The notes beneath the pieces were generated by a model, which was not told where the DNA came from, ran no database searches, and saw nothing but the letters and a program-made list of their open reading frames with translations. A stretch of DNA of 64,000 nucleotides from Prochlorococcus marinus bv. HNLC1. Its GTDB lineage: Bacteria; Cyanobacteriota; Cyanobacteriia; PCC-6307; Cyanobiaceae. A program made the position numbers and the translations under genes. Below, one piece after another: positions 29,868 to 39,871 of this stretch. Numbering within the stretch: position 1 is the first letter of the stretch; each line of letters begins with the position of its first letter. The stretch covers positions 386,586 to 450,585 of the forward strand of contig GL947594.1 of NCBI GenBank assembly GCA_000218705.1, in the 5' to 3' direction.

Positions 29868-30095
29868 TTAATATTTATCAGGTTTTTCAATATCTCTTTT
29901 AATTAAAGCCATTAAATATGATGGAGCTTTATATCTTCCTGGTAAACATCTATTAAGTGTTTCAAGATGTCCCCAACATACAGTTCTTTGAATCTCTTTA
30001 ATTGTTCGACCCTTTAAAATTAATAATCTAAGCGCTTTACAAAATAATGGATAACCAGCTTCTAATTCATCTATATTTAAATTTGCTGTTGTCAT
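29868..30095 (-). CDS. DUF3136-type small cyanobacterial protein
   Basis: 75 residues, soluble. LEAGYPLFCKALRLLILKGRTIKEIQRTV is a helical region of this marine cyanobacterial family, with conserved Trp in CWGHLETLNRCLPG. Function is unknown. It converges on the acRAF-like gene and is commonly found next to the carboxysome locus in marine picocyanobacteria, from memory of that lineage. Two helices and a GRT-IKEIQ segment suggest a possible HTH, but this is not secure. Confidence 0.65.
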   Translation of the reverse strand: MTTANLNIDELEAGYPLFCKALRLLILKGRTIKEIQRTVCWGHLETLNRCLPGRYKAPSYLMALIKRDIEKPDKY

Positions 30096-30179
30096 AGATA
30101 AAGCTCCGATTAGGTTTTAATCTAAACAACTATGGTGCAAAATTGGCACAAATAATAACTTTCTACATAATTTTTGGGA

Positions 30180-30572
30180 TTAATGAATGTATGCTACACA
30201 ATCAATTTCAATTAATACACCCTTAGGTAAAGAAGATACTTCCACACAAGCTCTAGCAGGAGAAGGTTCGTTTTGAAAAAACTCAGAATAGATTTCATTT
30301 ACTATTTGAAAATTATTCAAGTCTGTAAGAAATATAGTTGTTTTAATAACGTCTTCAAGACTCGCTCCACTAGCGGTTAGAACTGCTTTTAAATTATTTA
30401 ATACTTGAGTTGTCTCTCCCTTAATATCTCCTAAACAATCTATCTTATTACTATTAGGATTGATAGCAATTTGACCTGAACAATAAACAAAGTTTCCAGC
30501 TTTAATAGCTTGATTATATGGTCCAACTGGATCTGGTGCTGCATCAGTTTTTATAGGAATTTGAGAAGACAT
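30180..30572 (-). CDS. ridA: RidA/YjgF family enamine/imine deaminase
   Basis: 130 residues, normal. It hydrolyses reactive 2-aminoacrylate and related enamines from PLP enzymes such as threonine dehydratase. The N-terminal PDPVGPYNQAIKAGNFVYCSGQ and C-terminal PSPARACVEVSSLPKGVLIEID are hallmarks, with the Arg of PARACVEV binding the carboxylate. It lies 24 bases downstream of gloB on the same strand, a likely two-gene metabolite-damage-control unit. Confidence 0.93.
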   Translation of the reverse strand: MSSQIPIKTDAAPDPVGPYNQAIKAGNFVYCSGQIAINPNSNKIDCLGDIKGETTQVLNNLKAVLTASGASLEDVIKTTIFLTDLNNFQIVNEIYSEFFQNEPSPARACVEVSSLPKGVLIEIDCVAYIH

Positions 30573-30596
30573 TAATTTTTAACTTGTTCTAATAAT

Positions 30597-31340
30597 CTAT
30601 ACCCAAGAGTCTTTTTTAGCTCTTAAATAACTAAATTCATTTAGACTTTTTGCTCTTAAAAAAAGATTAATATTCATTTCTTCCTTTAAAGTTGTTGGGA
30701 TAGTTAAATTCTTTGCCAAGATTTTCTTTTTAGTTTCTTCAAGTTTTTTCTTAATTAATTTGTCATTTGGGTAAATATCTAGTGCCCATAAAAGATTTGA
30801 TTTTGTATATTCATGAGCACAATAAATGATCGTATTTATTGGCAAGGATAATATTCTTTTTAGTGAATTGTACATTTCTTGGTTGGTACCTTCAAAGATT
30901 CTTCCACAACCTCCTGAAAATAATGTGTCTCCAACAAATAAAATTGGATTGTCAAAATCTTTAGAGTAAAAAGATATATGTGTACTTGTATGTCCCTTTA
31001 GTTCAATAATTTTGAACTCTTTATTTAATATTTTGATACGATCTCCATCACATATCGAGATGTTTTGAAGAGGGATTCGTTTTTTGTCTTTCTTTGAGGC
31101 GATAATTTTTACATTTGGCCATTTTTTCAATAATTCTTGAGTTCCTCCAATATGATCATGATGATGATGTGTTTGCAATATATATTCTAATTTAAGATTT
31201 CTTTTCTCTATCCAATTAATAACCGGTTCAGAAATACCTGGATCTATAACAATAGCGGATGAATTTTCTTCCCAAATCCAAATAATATTATCTTCAAGAA
31301 CGGGTATCCCAAATATTCCTTTTTCTTTATTTATTGTCAT
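30597..31340 (-). CDS. gloB: Hydroxyacylglutathione hydrolase (glyoxalase II)
   Basis: 247 residues. It is a metallo-beta-lactamase-fold enzyme that splits S-lactoylglutathione in methylglyoxal detoxification. The binuclear metal site is shown by [12 protein letters not shown] near residue 56, [10 protein letters not shown] near 115, [17 protein letters not shown] near 135 and [10 protein letters not shown] near 174. It is divergent from hisG with a 46-base gap that must hold both promoters. Confidence 0.93.
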   Translation of the reverse strand: MTINKEKGIFGIPVLEDNIIWIWEENSSAIVIDPGISEPVINWIEKRNLKLEYILQTHHHHDHIGGTQELLKKWPNVKIIASKKDKKRIPLQNISICDGDRIKILNKEFKIIELKGHTSTHISFYSKDFDNPILFVGDTLFSGGCGRIFEGTNQEMYNSLKRILSLPINTIIYCAHEYTKSNLLWALDIYPNDKLIKKKLEETKKKILAKNLTIPTTLKEEMNINLFLRAKSLNEFSYLRAKKDSWV

Positions 31341-31386
31341 TATTAACTTAGAATTAGAGAATCTTAGAAGAAAAATAAAGGCATTT

Positions 31387-32031
31387 ATGATTACTATAGC
31401 TTTAGCAAAAGGAGCGCTGTTAAAAGATTCGATTTCTATATTTAAAAAAGCTGGTTTGGATTTCTCTGAAGCTTTACTAATTGATAATAGATCTTTAACT
31501 ATTTATTCTAAATGTGGAAACGCCAAAGCTTTATTGGTTAGGAATGGAGATGTTCCTGTTTATGTAAGTTATGGACAAGCCGATCTTGGGATAGTGGGAT
31601 ATGATGTTCTTCAAGAATCTGAATCTAAAGTTGCTAAATTATTAGACTTAGGCTTTGGTGGATGTCATATGTCTTTAGCTGTTAAAAATAATAGTGGTTA
31701 TTCTAAACCAACTGATTTACCAGCTAATTGCAACGTTGCAAGCAAGTTTGTTAAAACTGCCCGTTCTTACTTTGAAAATCTTAATATGCCAGTGGAAATA
31801 GTTCATTTAACAGGATCTGTAGAGCTGGGCCCTATTACTGGAATGGCTGAAGCAATAGTTGATTTAGTTGCTACTGGTAAAACTTTAAAAGAAAACGGCT
31901 TAATTAAGATTGATGATATTTATTATTCAACTGCTCGGTTAATTGCTAATCCTCTATCTTTAAGGCTAGATAATACCCCTCTCCGAGATGTAATTTTGGC
32001 AATAGAATTATGTAATGAAAATAAAAATTAA
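31387..32031 (+). CDS. hisG: ATP phosphoribosyltransferase, short form
   Basis: 214 residues. First step of histidine synthesis, ATP plus PRPP to phosphoribosyl-ATP. It lacks the C-terminal regulatory domain of long HisG, so it should need HisZ, which is not in the window. Motifs are [22 protein letters not shown] near residue 75, and the PRPP loop [15 protein letters not shown] near 158. It lies 5 bases before the ABC exporter gene, so probably co-transcribed without an evident functional link. Confidence 0.94.
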   Translation: MITIALAKGALLKDSISIFKKAGLDFSEALLIDNRSLTIYSKCGNAKALLVRNGDVPVYVSYGQADLGIVGYDVLQESESKVAKLLDLGFGGCHMSLAVKNNSGYSKPTDLPANCNVASKFVKTARSYFENLNMPVEIVHLTGSVELGPITGMAEAIVDLVATGKTLKENGLIKIDDIYYSTARLIANPLSLRLDNTPLRDVILAIELCNENKN

Positions 32032-32036
32032 ATTAA

Positions 32037-33818
32037 ATGTTTTTAAAGGATTTTAAAAGAATAAAGAGATTAGGTAGATATTTAACTAATGATAAAAAGA
32101 CTTTATATTTAATTGTTATTATTCTTATCCCAGTTGCTTTTGCGGGAGCGATCCAACCGCTTCTTGTTGGTCAAGCTATTACAATTTTGAAAAATGAAAG
32201 TTCAGATGTATGGCTTAGTAAAACTTTTATTGGGCAATCAATAAATTTAATAATTATAAGCCTTTTAATTTCAGTCCTTTTAAGACTGATCTTACAAGGT
32301 TATCAGACTTATAATATACAAGCGGTTGGACAGAAATTAACTGCAAGAATTAGAAGAGAATTATTTGCTCATTCGATATCCTTATCTCTGAGATATCATG
32401 ACAAAATGCCTGTGGGTAAGTTACTTACTAGATTAACTAATGATGTTGATGCCTTGTCAGAGGTTTTTGGAAGTGGGGCAGTAGGAGTAATTGCAGATTT
32501 TGTTAGTTTAATTGTTATTTCATTGACAATGCTATCAATAGATAAAGGTTTAGCTATAATTCTTCTCTCAACTCAAATACCTGTTTCTTACTTTATTATT
32601 TGGCTGCAAAAACGCTATAGGCGAGCTAATTATCAGGTTAGAGAGGAGTTATCACAGCTTAATTCTGATTTTCAAGAAAATATACAGGGACTTGAAGTTG
32701 TGCAAATGTTTAGAAGAGAGGAAATTAATAGTAATAAATTTAGTAGAACAGGAGAATCTTATAGAAAAGCTGTAGATGGTACGATTTTTTATGACAGTAG
32801 TATTTCTGCCTTTATTGAATGGATATCTCTTGCCGCGGTATCTTTTGTGTTGGCAATCGGAGGCTATTTAGTAACATCAGGGAACATTGGACTAGGAACT
32901 TTAACTACTTTTATACTTTATTCGCAAAGACTATTTGAACCATTAAGGCAGTTAGCGGAGAGATTTACTCAGATTCAAGGAGGGCTTACTGCTATTGAAA
33001 GAATTAATGAATTATTAGATGAAGAAATTGAAATTAAGGATTCACTTTCAAAAAAAAATGTAGTAAAAAACTTAGAGGTTAAAGGTAAGATTGAATTTAA
33101 AAATGTATCTTTTTTTTATAAGAAAAACGATTATGTAATCAAAGATTTATCTTTTAAGGTTAATCCTGGAGAACGCATAGCTTTCGTTGGTCCAACAGGT
33201 TCAGGCAAAACCACTTTAATAAGGCTACTTTGTAGATTATATGAACCGCAAAAAGGAGAAATTTTGATAGATGATATTAATATCAAAAATATTCCTCTAA
33301 TAGATTTGAGAAATATGTTGGGAGTTGTTCTTCAAGATACATTTATATTTAGTGGTAATGTTGCTCAAAATCTAAAATTAAGTTCTGATATTAAAGATAA
33401 AGATTTAGAGATTATTTGCAAGAAACTTGGATTAAACGAATTACTTAAAAAATTACCAAATGGACTTCAAACTCCTTTGCGTGAAAGAGGAGGGAATCTC
33501 TCTTCTGGAGAAAGACAATTGTTATCTGTAGCTCGAGTAGCTATAAGAAACCCTAGTATTTTAATAATGGATGAAGCGACTGCATTTATGGACCCAACAA
33601 CAGAAGCTACACTTCAAAAAGATCTTAAAAATATCTTAGAAAATAGAACGGCTTTAGTGATAGCACATAGATTAGCGACTATAGAAAAATCAGATAAAAT
33701 TTTAGTCCTAAAGGGTGGATCACTTGTTGAACAAGGTACACATGAAGAGCTTAGAGAAAAAAAAGGATTATATTTTCAACTCTCAGAACTTCAAGAAAAG
33801 GGTTTTGCTGATTTATAA
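32037..33818 (+). CDS. ABC exporter, fused membrane and ATPase domains (MsbA/MdlB type)
   Basis: 593 residues, a half-transporter that works as a dimer. The first 320 residues hold six membrane helices. The C-terminal ATPase has Walker A GPTGSGKTTL near residue 384, signature LSSGERQLL near 488, Walker B ILIMDEATAFMDP near 508, and H-loop IAHRLATIE. The substrate may be lipid, peptide or drug-like and cannot be told. Its last base is the first base of the next gene's ATG, so they are translationally coupled. Confidence 0.92.
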   Translation: MFLKDFKRIKRLGRYLTNDKKTLYLIVIILIPVAFAGAIQPLLVGQAITILKNESSDVWLSKTFIGQSINLIIISLLISVLLRLILQGYQTYNIQAVGQKLTARIRRELFAHSISLSLRYHDKMPVGKLLTRLTNDVDALSEVFGSGAVGVIADFVSLIVISLTMLSIDKGLAIILLSTQIPVSYFIIWLQKRYRRANYQVREELSQLNSDFQENIQGLEVVQMFRREEINSNKFSRTGESYRKAVDGTIFYDSSISAFIEWISLAAVSFVLAIGGYLVTSGNIGLGTLTTFILYSQRLFEPLRQLAERFTQIQGGLTAIERINELLDEEIEIKDSLSKKNVVKNLEVKGKIEFKNVSFFYKKNDYVIKDLSFKVNPGERIAFVGPTGSGKTTLIRLLCRLYEPQKGEILIDDINIKNIPLIDLRNMLGVVLQDTFIFSGNVAQNLKLSSDIKDKDLEIICKKLGLNELLKKLPNGLQTPLRERGGNLSSGERQLLSVARVAIRNPSILIMDEATAFMDPTTEATLQKDLKNILENRTALVIAHRLATIEKSDKILVLKGGSLVEQGTHEELREKKGLYFQLSELQEKGFADL

Positions 33819-34348
33819 TGATTTTAAGAAATAATAGATCATCAATAAAGCAATCTAATGTTTTGGATAAAGAAGTCCTACTAGAAAAATATGGCTTAGA
33901 TTCATTTGACTTTAAAGTTAAAAATGATGAGGGTATTTTCGTCTGTAGTAAATTTAGAGAACTAGATTTAATAGAGCTTGATCAATTACTTCAAACTGTG
34001 GGATGGAGCAGGAGACCTATGAGAAGAGTTAAAAGAGCTCTTGAATTTAGTGTCCTTGTTGTTGGGGTATGGCGACATGATGATAAATTTCCAAGACTTG
34101 TTGGATTTGCAAGATGTACAGGTGATGGCATCTTAGAAGCAACTATTTGGGATGTCGCTATTAATCCTGTTTATCAAGGTCTTGGTTTAGGCAAAGTATT
34201 AATGAAATATTTATTGAAAAAATTAAAAGCAACAGGTATTTCAAAAGTTACTCTTTTTGCAGACGCAGGAGTCATAAAGTTTTATAAGAATCAAGGTTGG
34301 ACTTTGGAGCCAAAAGGGACAAAATGCGCTTTTTGGTATGCAAATTAA
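33818..34348 (+). CDS. GNAT-family N-acetyltransferase
   Basis: 176 residues. The acetyl-CoA site is seen in DVAINPVYQGLGLGKVLMKYLL (Q/RxxGxG/A) near residue 122, with VTLFADAGVIKFYKNQGW near 148. LLQTVGWSRRPMRRVKRAL in the middle is typical of the cyanobacterial/plastid GNAT group. Its acceptor, protein or metabolite, is unknown. The TAATG overlap with the ABC gene points to coupled translation. Confidence 0.86.
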   Translation: MILRNNRSSIKQSNVLDKEVLLEKYGLDSFDFKVKNDEGIFVCSKFRELDLIELDQLLQTVGWSRRPMRRVKRALEFSVLVVGVWRHDDKFPRLVGFARCTGDGILEATIWDVAINPVYQGLGLGKVLMKYLLKKLKATGISKVTLFADAGVIKFYKNQGWTLEPKGTKCAFWYAN

Positions 34349-35062
34349 TTATTTGCGGACTCTATAATATTTTTTGTAAATCCTATTTATAGAGTAATCT
34401 TTTCTCATCAATTTTCTTAAGTGCCAATTTTTTAAAGATTGCCAGACAAAATTTACTTCGTCCCATTTTCTGCTACTCGTGAAGATAGGAATTTTTAAAG
34501 ATCTTAAATTTCTTTTATTTATTCTGCTAATGAAATCAAAATCTTCCATTAGGGGTATTGTTTTATATCCTCCGTAAGTTTTAAAATTTTCTTTGCTAAT
34601 TAAAAGACCTTGGTCTCCATAGGGAGTTTTAAATAAAAAACATCTTAAATTAACAAAGAATTCAAGAAATCTATAAGTGAAGGATTTGTTATTTACTTTA
34701 AAATTGAAATAATAAATAAAATTTGAATCTCTTTTTGAAATATCCATAACTTTTCTTGACCAGTTGAATTTTAATCTTGAGTCTGCATGAATGAAAAGAA
34801 GCCATTCCCCCTTTGCTTTTTTGGCGCCATAATTTAATTGCAAACCTCTATTATTTTTATTTATTTTATAAAATCTTGTACCATTAATTAAAGCAATATC
34901 TTTTGTCTTATCTGTACTTGTTGAGTCAATAATCAGTATCTCAGATATATTATTAATTTCTGATAAATCTGAGAGAAGTAATGGTAAGTTATTTGATTCA
35001 TTTAAAGTCGGTATAATAATCGAAATTCTTGTAATTAATTTATCCTCTTTGATCAATATCAT
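34349..35062 (-). CDS. Glycosyltransferase, arsenosugar-type (TIGR04283-like)
   Basis: Family 2 glycosyltransferase. ISIIIPTLNESNNLPLLL at the start, IIDSTSTDKTKDIA for the nucleotide-sugar Asp, GAKKAKGEWLLFIHADSRL for the DxD-like motif, and YGDQGLLISKE and PLMEDFDFISR in the acceptor region fit the TIGR04283 group tied to arsenosugar synthesis. The frame opens at 35080; I choose the ATG at 35062, nearer the conserved start. It overlaps the upstream gene's end. About 237 residues. Confidence 0.78.
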   Translation of the reverse strand: MILIKEDKLITRISIIIPTLNESNNLPLLLSDLSEINNISEILIIDSTSTDKTKDIALINGTRFYKINKNNRGLQLNYGAKKAKGEWLLFIHADSRLKFNWSRKVMDISKRDSNFIYYFNFKVNNKSFTYRFLEFFVNLRCFLFKTPYGDQGLLISKENFKTYGGYKTIPLMEDFDFISRINKRNLRSLKIPIFTSSRKWDEVNFVWQSLKNWHLRKLMRKDYSINRIYKKYYRVRK

Positions 35063-35675
35063 GCAATGTATCGATATCAATTTTAGTGTTTAAAAAATCA
35101 ATTTTTATTTTTTGTTGACTTAAATTATCAATAGTTTTTTTTAAAACATCATTGCTACTCCATTTGATATTTATAAAAGGCAAATAATTATTCTTAGAAA
35201 TAAATCTTTGTGAAAAGGCTATAAGCCAATATCCTCCATCATTTGAAGGCCCTAAAATAACATCTTTCTTCTCTAACTTAGAAATGGTTTTTACAATATC
35301 CATATGAGATAAATTTGGTAAATCAGTACCTATAAAAATTATATTTTTCTTCTGATAATTTTTTGAATTCCTCTGGGATTTGAATATTTGTCTTTTCATT
35401 TTCTCTCCAAGGCAACCTTTCCCTTGAAAGTAGAAATGATTAATACCAAGATCTTTACACCATCTTTTACTACTATTCAAACCTATGCCAGTAATAGCGA
35501 TGCAAATCTCAGCTAATTTTTGTTCCTTTAAATAATTTGATACTGATAAGGTATGATTCAACATTTTGTTTTGAATTCTTAAAGCATTTCTTTTACCAAT
35601 ATCTTTAGATAATCTAGTTTTGCAACTGCCAAATCTAGGCCACTTGGCCATGATTATCAACAAAGTTTCACTCAC
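35040..35675 (-). CDS. DUF2064 / TIGR04282-like glycosyltransferase partner
   Basis: 211 residues. MAKWPRFGSCKTRLSKDIG near the start, with CKTRL, is the signature of this nucleotidyl/glycosyltransferase-like family. GKGCLGEKM, FIGTDLPNLS and LGPSNDGGYWLIAF are also diagnostic. It pairs with the TIGR04283-like gene in many bacteria and is linked by genome context to arsenosugar lipids; function in this cell is inference. The start may be 35675 or an inner ATG at residue 9. The two genes overlap by about 23-41 bases. Confidence 0.78.
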   Translation of the reverse strand: MSETLLIIMAKWPRFGSCKTRLSKDIGKRNALRIQNKMLNHTLSVSNYLKEQKLAEICIAITGIGLNSSKRWCKDLGINHFYFQGKGCLGEKMKRQIFKSQRNSKNYQKKNIIFIGTDLPNLSHMDIVKTISKLEKKDVILGPSNDGGYWLIAFSQRFISKNNYLPFINIKWSSNDVLKKTIDNLSQQKIKIDFLNTKIDIDTLHDIDQRG

Positions 35676-35849
35676 ACTAACTTTTAAAATTTATGAATAT
35701 TATATATTTAGAAACAGGTTAAAAATATACATATATTTGTAATCCAATCACATTAATGTTAAAAATCTTCGAAAATCACATCAACTTGTAATGAGATAAT
35801 AGCCAATTTCAAAAAAGCCACTAGATTAAAAATCTACAGGATAAATATT

Positions 35850-37226
35850 GTGCAAACTAAAAATCTTATTTGGGCAGAAGTTCAAAAATCATTACAAAAA
35901 AATTTAAGTAAACCTTCTTACGAGACTTGGATAAGGCCTGCAAAATTTAGTTGCTTTGAGAATGGATTACTTACTTTGATTGCACCAAATACTTTTTCAA
36001 GTGATTGGTTAAGAAAAAATTATTGTGAGACTATAGAAAAAGCAGCTGAAAAAGTATGTGGAGAAACTGTAAAAGTTATTTTTAAATCTGAAAATATTAA
36101 TAATTCAGGAAATAGCTCAAGTGAAAATAATATTAGTTCTCCACCCTCTAATTCAGTTAATCAACAAAAATCCATTAATAATAAATCAAAAATATCTCCC
36201 TGCTTAAATTTGCGATATGTTTTTAATAGGTTTGTTGTTGGCCCAAATAGCAGGATGGCTCATGCAGCTGCTTTGGCAGTTGCTGAATCGCCCGGAAGAG
36301 AATTTAATCCACTTTTTATTTGTGGAGGAGTAGGTCTTGGGAAGACACATCTGATGCAAGCTATTGGTCATTATCGTGTGGAAATTAATCCAGAGGCAAA
36401 AGTACTCTATGTTTCTACTGAAACATTCAGTAGTGATTTAATCCAATCTATAAGAAAGGATGGAATGCATGCATTTAAAAATAAATATAGATCGGCAGAT
36501 TTACTGTTAATTGATGATATTCAATTCTTAGAAGGTAAAGAATATACTCAGGAAGAATTTTTTAATACCTTTAATGCCTTATATGAGGCAGGCAAGCAAA
36601 TAGTAATTGCAAGTGATAGGCCTCCTAGTCAAATTCCTAAATTACAGGAAAGATTAGTTTCCAGATTCTCTATGGGACTAATAGCTGATATACAACCACC
36701 TGATATTGAAACTAGAGTAGCTATTTTGCAGAAAAAAGCAGAACATGAAAAAATGAATCTTCCTAGAGATTTAATACAGTTTATTGCTGGAAGATTTACT
36801 TCAAATATAAGAGAACTGGAAGGTGCATTTACTAGAGCGGTAGCTTTTGCTTCAATAACTGGTCTACCTATGACAGTTCAATCAATAGCACCTATGCTTG
36901 ATCCAAATAGCGTAGGGGTCGTGGTTACTCCTAAACAGGTAATAGAGAAAGTTTCAGAGTTTTTTGATGTCTCTTCTGAAGAATTAACGAGTTCAAGTAG
37001 GAGAAAGCCTGTTAGTCAAGCAAGACAAATTGGTATGTATTTAATGAGACATGGAACAGATCTAAGCCTTCCTAGGATTGGTGATGCTTTTGGTGGAAAA
37101 GATCACACAACAGTAATGTATGCAATTGAACAAGTTGAAAAGAAGTTATCTACCGATCCAGGAGTCGCTAGTCAGGTTCAAAAAGTTAGAGATCTATTAC
37201 AAATTGATTCGAGAAAGAATTTATAA
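35850..37226 (+). CDS. dnaA: Chromosomal replication initiator DnaA
   Basis: 458 residues, GTG start. Domain I is at 1-80 ([21 protein letters not shown]) with a low-complexity Asn/Ser-rich domain II after it. The AAA+ domain has Walker [14 protein letters not shown] near residue 158 and Walker [13 protein letters not shown] near 217. Domain IV ends with the DNA-binding signature [17 protein letters not shown]. No cluster of DnaA boxes is visible around it, so the origin is probably elsewhere, as is usual in cyanobacteria where dnaA and oriC are separated. Confidence 0.97.
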   Translation: MQTKNLIWAEVQKSLQKNLSKPSYETWIRPAKFSCFENGLLTLIAPNTFSSDWLRKNYCETIEKAAEKVCGETVKVIFKSENINNSGNSSSENNISSPPSNSVNQQKSINNKSKISPCLNLRYVFNRFVVGPNSRMAHAAALAVAESPGREFNPLFICGGVGLGKTHLMQAIGHYRVEINPEAKVLYVSTETFSSDLIQSIRKDGMHAFKNKYRSADLLLIDDIQFLEGKEYTQEEFFNTFNALYEAGKQIVIASDRPPSQIPKLQERLVSRFSMGLIADIQPPDIETRVAILQKKAEHEKMNLPRDLIQFIAGRFTSNIRELEGAFTRAVAFASITGLPMTVQSIAPMLDPNSVGVVVTPKQVIEKVSEFFDVSSEELTSSSRRKPVSQARQIGMYLMRHGTDLSLPRIGDAFGGKDHTTVMYAIEQVEKKLSTDPGVASQVQKVRDLLQIDSRKNL

Positions 37227-37241
37227 GATCTAATAATATAG

Positions 37242-38471
37242 TTAATTGAAATCTTTAGGATTTTGATCATATCTATGATTAAAAGGTATTGCATATGTTT
37301 CATTAGAATCGTCAAATGATGCAATTTTTTCTAGTGATTGCCTAAGATTCCTTGCTGAGAGAAGTGGCATATCTCTTGGCACTGAGATACGATCCCTTAA
37401 ATACCTCAATCCTTTACCGCAGCAATTATCAGGAATATTTATTTCATTATTTATCATATAGGTAAGAGCTGACCTCAATGCAATATCAAATTCTCCATTA
37501 TCAGAAGGATTTATATTTATTATTTTTTCTTTATGCTTGATTACTCTCATCAAGGCAAATTTTGAATAGTACTCATTATCAATTTCACTATTTAACTCTA
37601 AATTACCTAATCCCTTTCCACTATCTATTGATTTTGAAAAATAAATCTGCTTCTCATTTACTTCCTTAAAACATCCTCCCATTTGGGGAGGTAAATCATG
37701 AGAATGAGTATGAAAATCTCCTTGTGTACCAAGATAAGCTTTTTCTTTCTCAAGAAGAGAAAACCATTTATTAATTAAAGGGAACTCAATCCTTAAATCA
37801 AAACCTTTGTAATAACAAAGTGAAGCATTTATCCTTTCTAAATAAGGAATAAAAATTACATCTCCTGTTCCTGGTCTAATAATTCCATCTGAATCATAAA
37901 AAGGATCTATTAATCCAGTCTCTGATTGTTCTAATAAATTTTCTAATTTTTGAAGACTTTTTTTTAAATTTATCTTTCTATTATCAATTGAAGAAAACAT
38001 AGAGTTTCTTCTACAAAGCCATTCACACCAACTTCTGAAAATATCCCTTTCAATCCGTCTGGTTTCTTGAAATTCAGTAGCATTTATTGATGTACTTAAA
38101 AAACCATATTTTTTCTCCAAATTATAAATTATTTCATCACTTTCAGTTATTATTTTGCCATCTAATTCAATAGCGGGTAATTTACCTGATCTTACTTTCT
38201 CTAGAAACCAAGGTTCTTTTTTTCCGTAGCAAAACATATTAATTTTTTTAATTTTGTATGGAATTTGTTTTAGTTCTAACCAAAGCCATATTTTTTGACA
38301 ATATGGACACCAGGCATGTCTATCTCTATAGAAGATTAATTTTGCGTCTGATTCTTTATGACCAAATAATCTTAAATTTGAGTAAGAATTTGTAATACCA
38401 TTGACTCTATCTATATCATTTGATTGTAAATCTGATAAATCTTCCCAGGAAAGAATATTTGGCATGGGCAT
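37242..38471 (-). CDS. Glutathione S-transferase-like protein with long C-terminal region
   Basis: 409 residues, longer than ordinary GSTs (about 220). The N-terminal thioredoxin-like domain has RHAWCPYCQKIWLWLELKQI near residue 52, with a CxxC-type active site as in omega-class and glutaredoxin-like GSTs, then GKLPAIELDGKIITESDEI. A helical GST C-terminal domain follows. Residues 270-400 (GEFDIALRSALTYMINNEI and RDRISVPRDMPLLSARNLRQ) form an extra region I do not recognise. It is divergent from gor by 19 bases, fitting a shared glutathione theme. Confidence 0.8.
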   Translation of the reverse strand: MPMPNILSWEDLSDLQSNDIDRVNGITNSYSNLRLFGHKESDAKLIFYRDRHAWCPYCQKIWLWLELKQIPYKIKKINMFCYGKKEPWFLEKVRSGKLPAIELDGKIITESDEIIYNLEKKYGFLSTSINATEFQETRRIERDIFRSWCEWLCRRNSMFSSIDNRKINLKKSLQKLENLLEQSETGLIDPFYDSDGIIRPGTGDVIFIPYLERINASLCYYKGFDLRIEFPLINKWFSLLEKEKAYLGTQGDFHTHSHDLPPQMGGCFKEVNEKQIYFSKSIDSGKGLGNLELNSEIDNEYYSKFALMRVIKHKEKIININPSDNGEFDIALRSALTYMINNEINIPDNCCGKGLRYLRDRISVPRDMPLLSARNLRQSLEKIASFDDSNETYAIPFNHRYDQNPKDFN

Positions 38472-38490
38472 TTTTAGTTCCTTTTAAGAT

Positions 38491-39871
38491 ATGATAATAA
38501 AAAAAACATTGAATAAAAAATTTGATTTAGTTGTAATTGGAGCTGGCTCAGGAGGTTTAGCTGCTGCTAAAAGAGCTGCAAAACATGGAGCTAAAGTTTG
38601 TATCGTAGAGGGGGATAAGATAGGAGGAACATGTGTAATAAGAGGATGTGTCCCAAAGAAATTAATGGTATATGCGGCAAACTCAAGGAAAAATATACTA
38701 AATTCAAAAGGATATGGTTTATCTCATGAGAAACTTTCTTTTGACTCAAAAGTTCTCTTGAAAAGTATTAAGAATGAGGTTAATAGACTGAGTGAGTTAC
38801 ATCTAAATGCATTAGAAAAATTGAAAATTACTACAATAAGAGGGTGGGGTAGATTTAAAAATAAAGATCATTTAGATATTATTGATCTTGATAAAAAAAG
38901 TGTATTAGATACCATTAGTGCTGAAAAATTTTTAATTTCTGTTGGAGGTAAGCCAATAAAATTAAATATTCCAGGATCAGAATTTTCTTGGTCTAGTAAC
39001 GAAATATTTGAATTAGAAAAATTACCAGAATCAATCTTAATTATTGGAGGCGGATACATAGCATGTGAATTTGCTTGTATCTTTAATAACTTAGGAATAC
39101 ATGTTACACAGTTATTGAGAAGTAATAATCTACTAAATGGTTTCGATTTAGATTTATCTTCTTCCTTAAAAGAGACAATGACATCTTCAGGTATAAGATT
39201 GATTTTTAATGATGAGCTTTTAAAAATAGAAAAAAAGAAAAAAATTCTTTGATTTTATTTTAAAATCTGGGCAAAAATGTGATGCGGAAAGTTTTCTATA
39301 TGCTATTGGAAGAGAGCCTAATCTAGATTTGATAAATATCCAAGAACTTGAATTGAAAATGAATGGAAAATTTATAGAAGTAAATGAAATTAATCAAACT
39401 AATAAATCAAATATATTTGCTATTGGTGATGTAATAGATAAACCAAATTTAACTCCGGTTGCCATAGAGCAAGGAAGAGTTTTTGCTGATAATTTTTATG
39501 GTAATTTAAATAGATCAATAAATTATGAATATATTCCCAAAGCAGTTTTTTCTAATCCAGAGATTGCAACTGTAGGTTTAACTGAAAAAGAAGCAAATAA
39601 TATATATGGCGAAAAAAATATTGAAATCTTTAAATGTAAATTTAAACCAATGTCAAATACTTTTAAAAATATAAATTCAAAATGCTTGCTTAAGTTAGTA
39701 GTTAATAAATCGAATGACAAAGTTATAGGATGTCATATGTTTGGTGAATCTTCCGCTGAGATAATACAAATGGCTTCTATCTCTCTAAGTATGGGAGTTA
39801 CCAAAGAACAATTTGATTCAACTATGGCTTTGCATCCTACAATATCTGAGGAATATGTGACTATGTACTAG
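38491..39871 (+). CDS. gor: Glutathione reductase; frame broken near 39230-39244
   Basis: NADPH-dependent flavoenzyme that reduces GSSG. FDLVVIGAGSGGLAAAKRAA is the FAD site and GGTCVIRGCVPKKLMVYAA near residue 45 holds the redox disulfide. IIGGGYIACEFACIF near 180 is the NADPH fold. After residue 248 the frame fails in two A7 runs (39230-39236 and 39238-39244). It resumes one base on as FFDFILKSGQKCDAESFLYAIGREPN, IFAIGDVID, and the dimer-domain HPTISEEYVTMY with the catalytic His. The merged length is about 459, normal. Its stop overlaps the convergent exchanger gene by 11 bases. Confidence 0.92.

Noticed and set aside
35676-35849. Origin of replication upstream of dnaA
   Set aside because: No cluster of DnaA boxes or AT-rich unwinding repeats is visible, and cyanobacterial origins are usually not next to dnaA.
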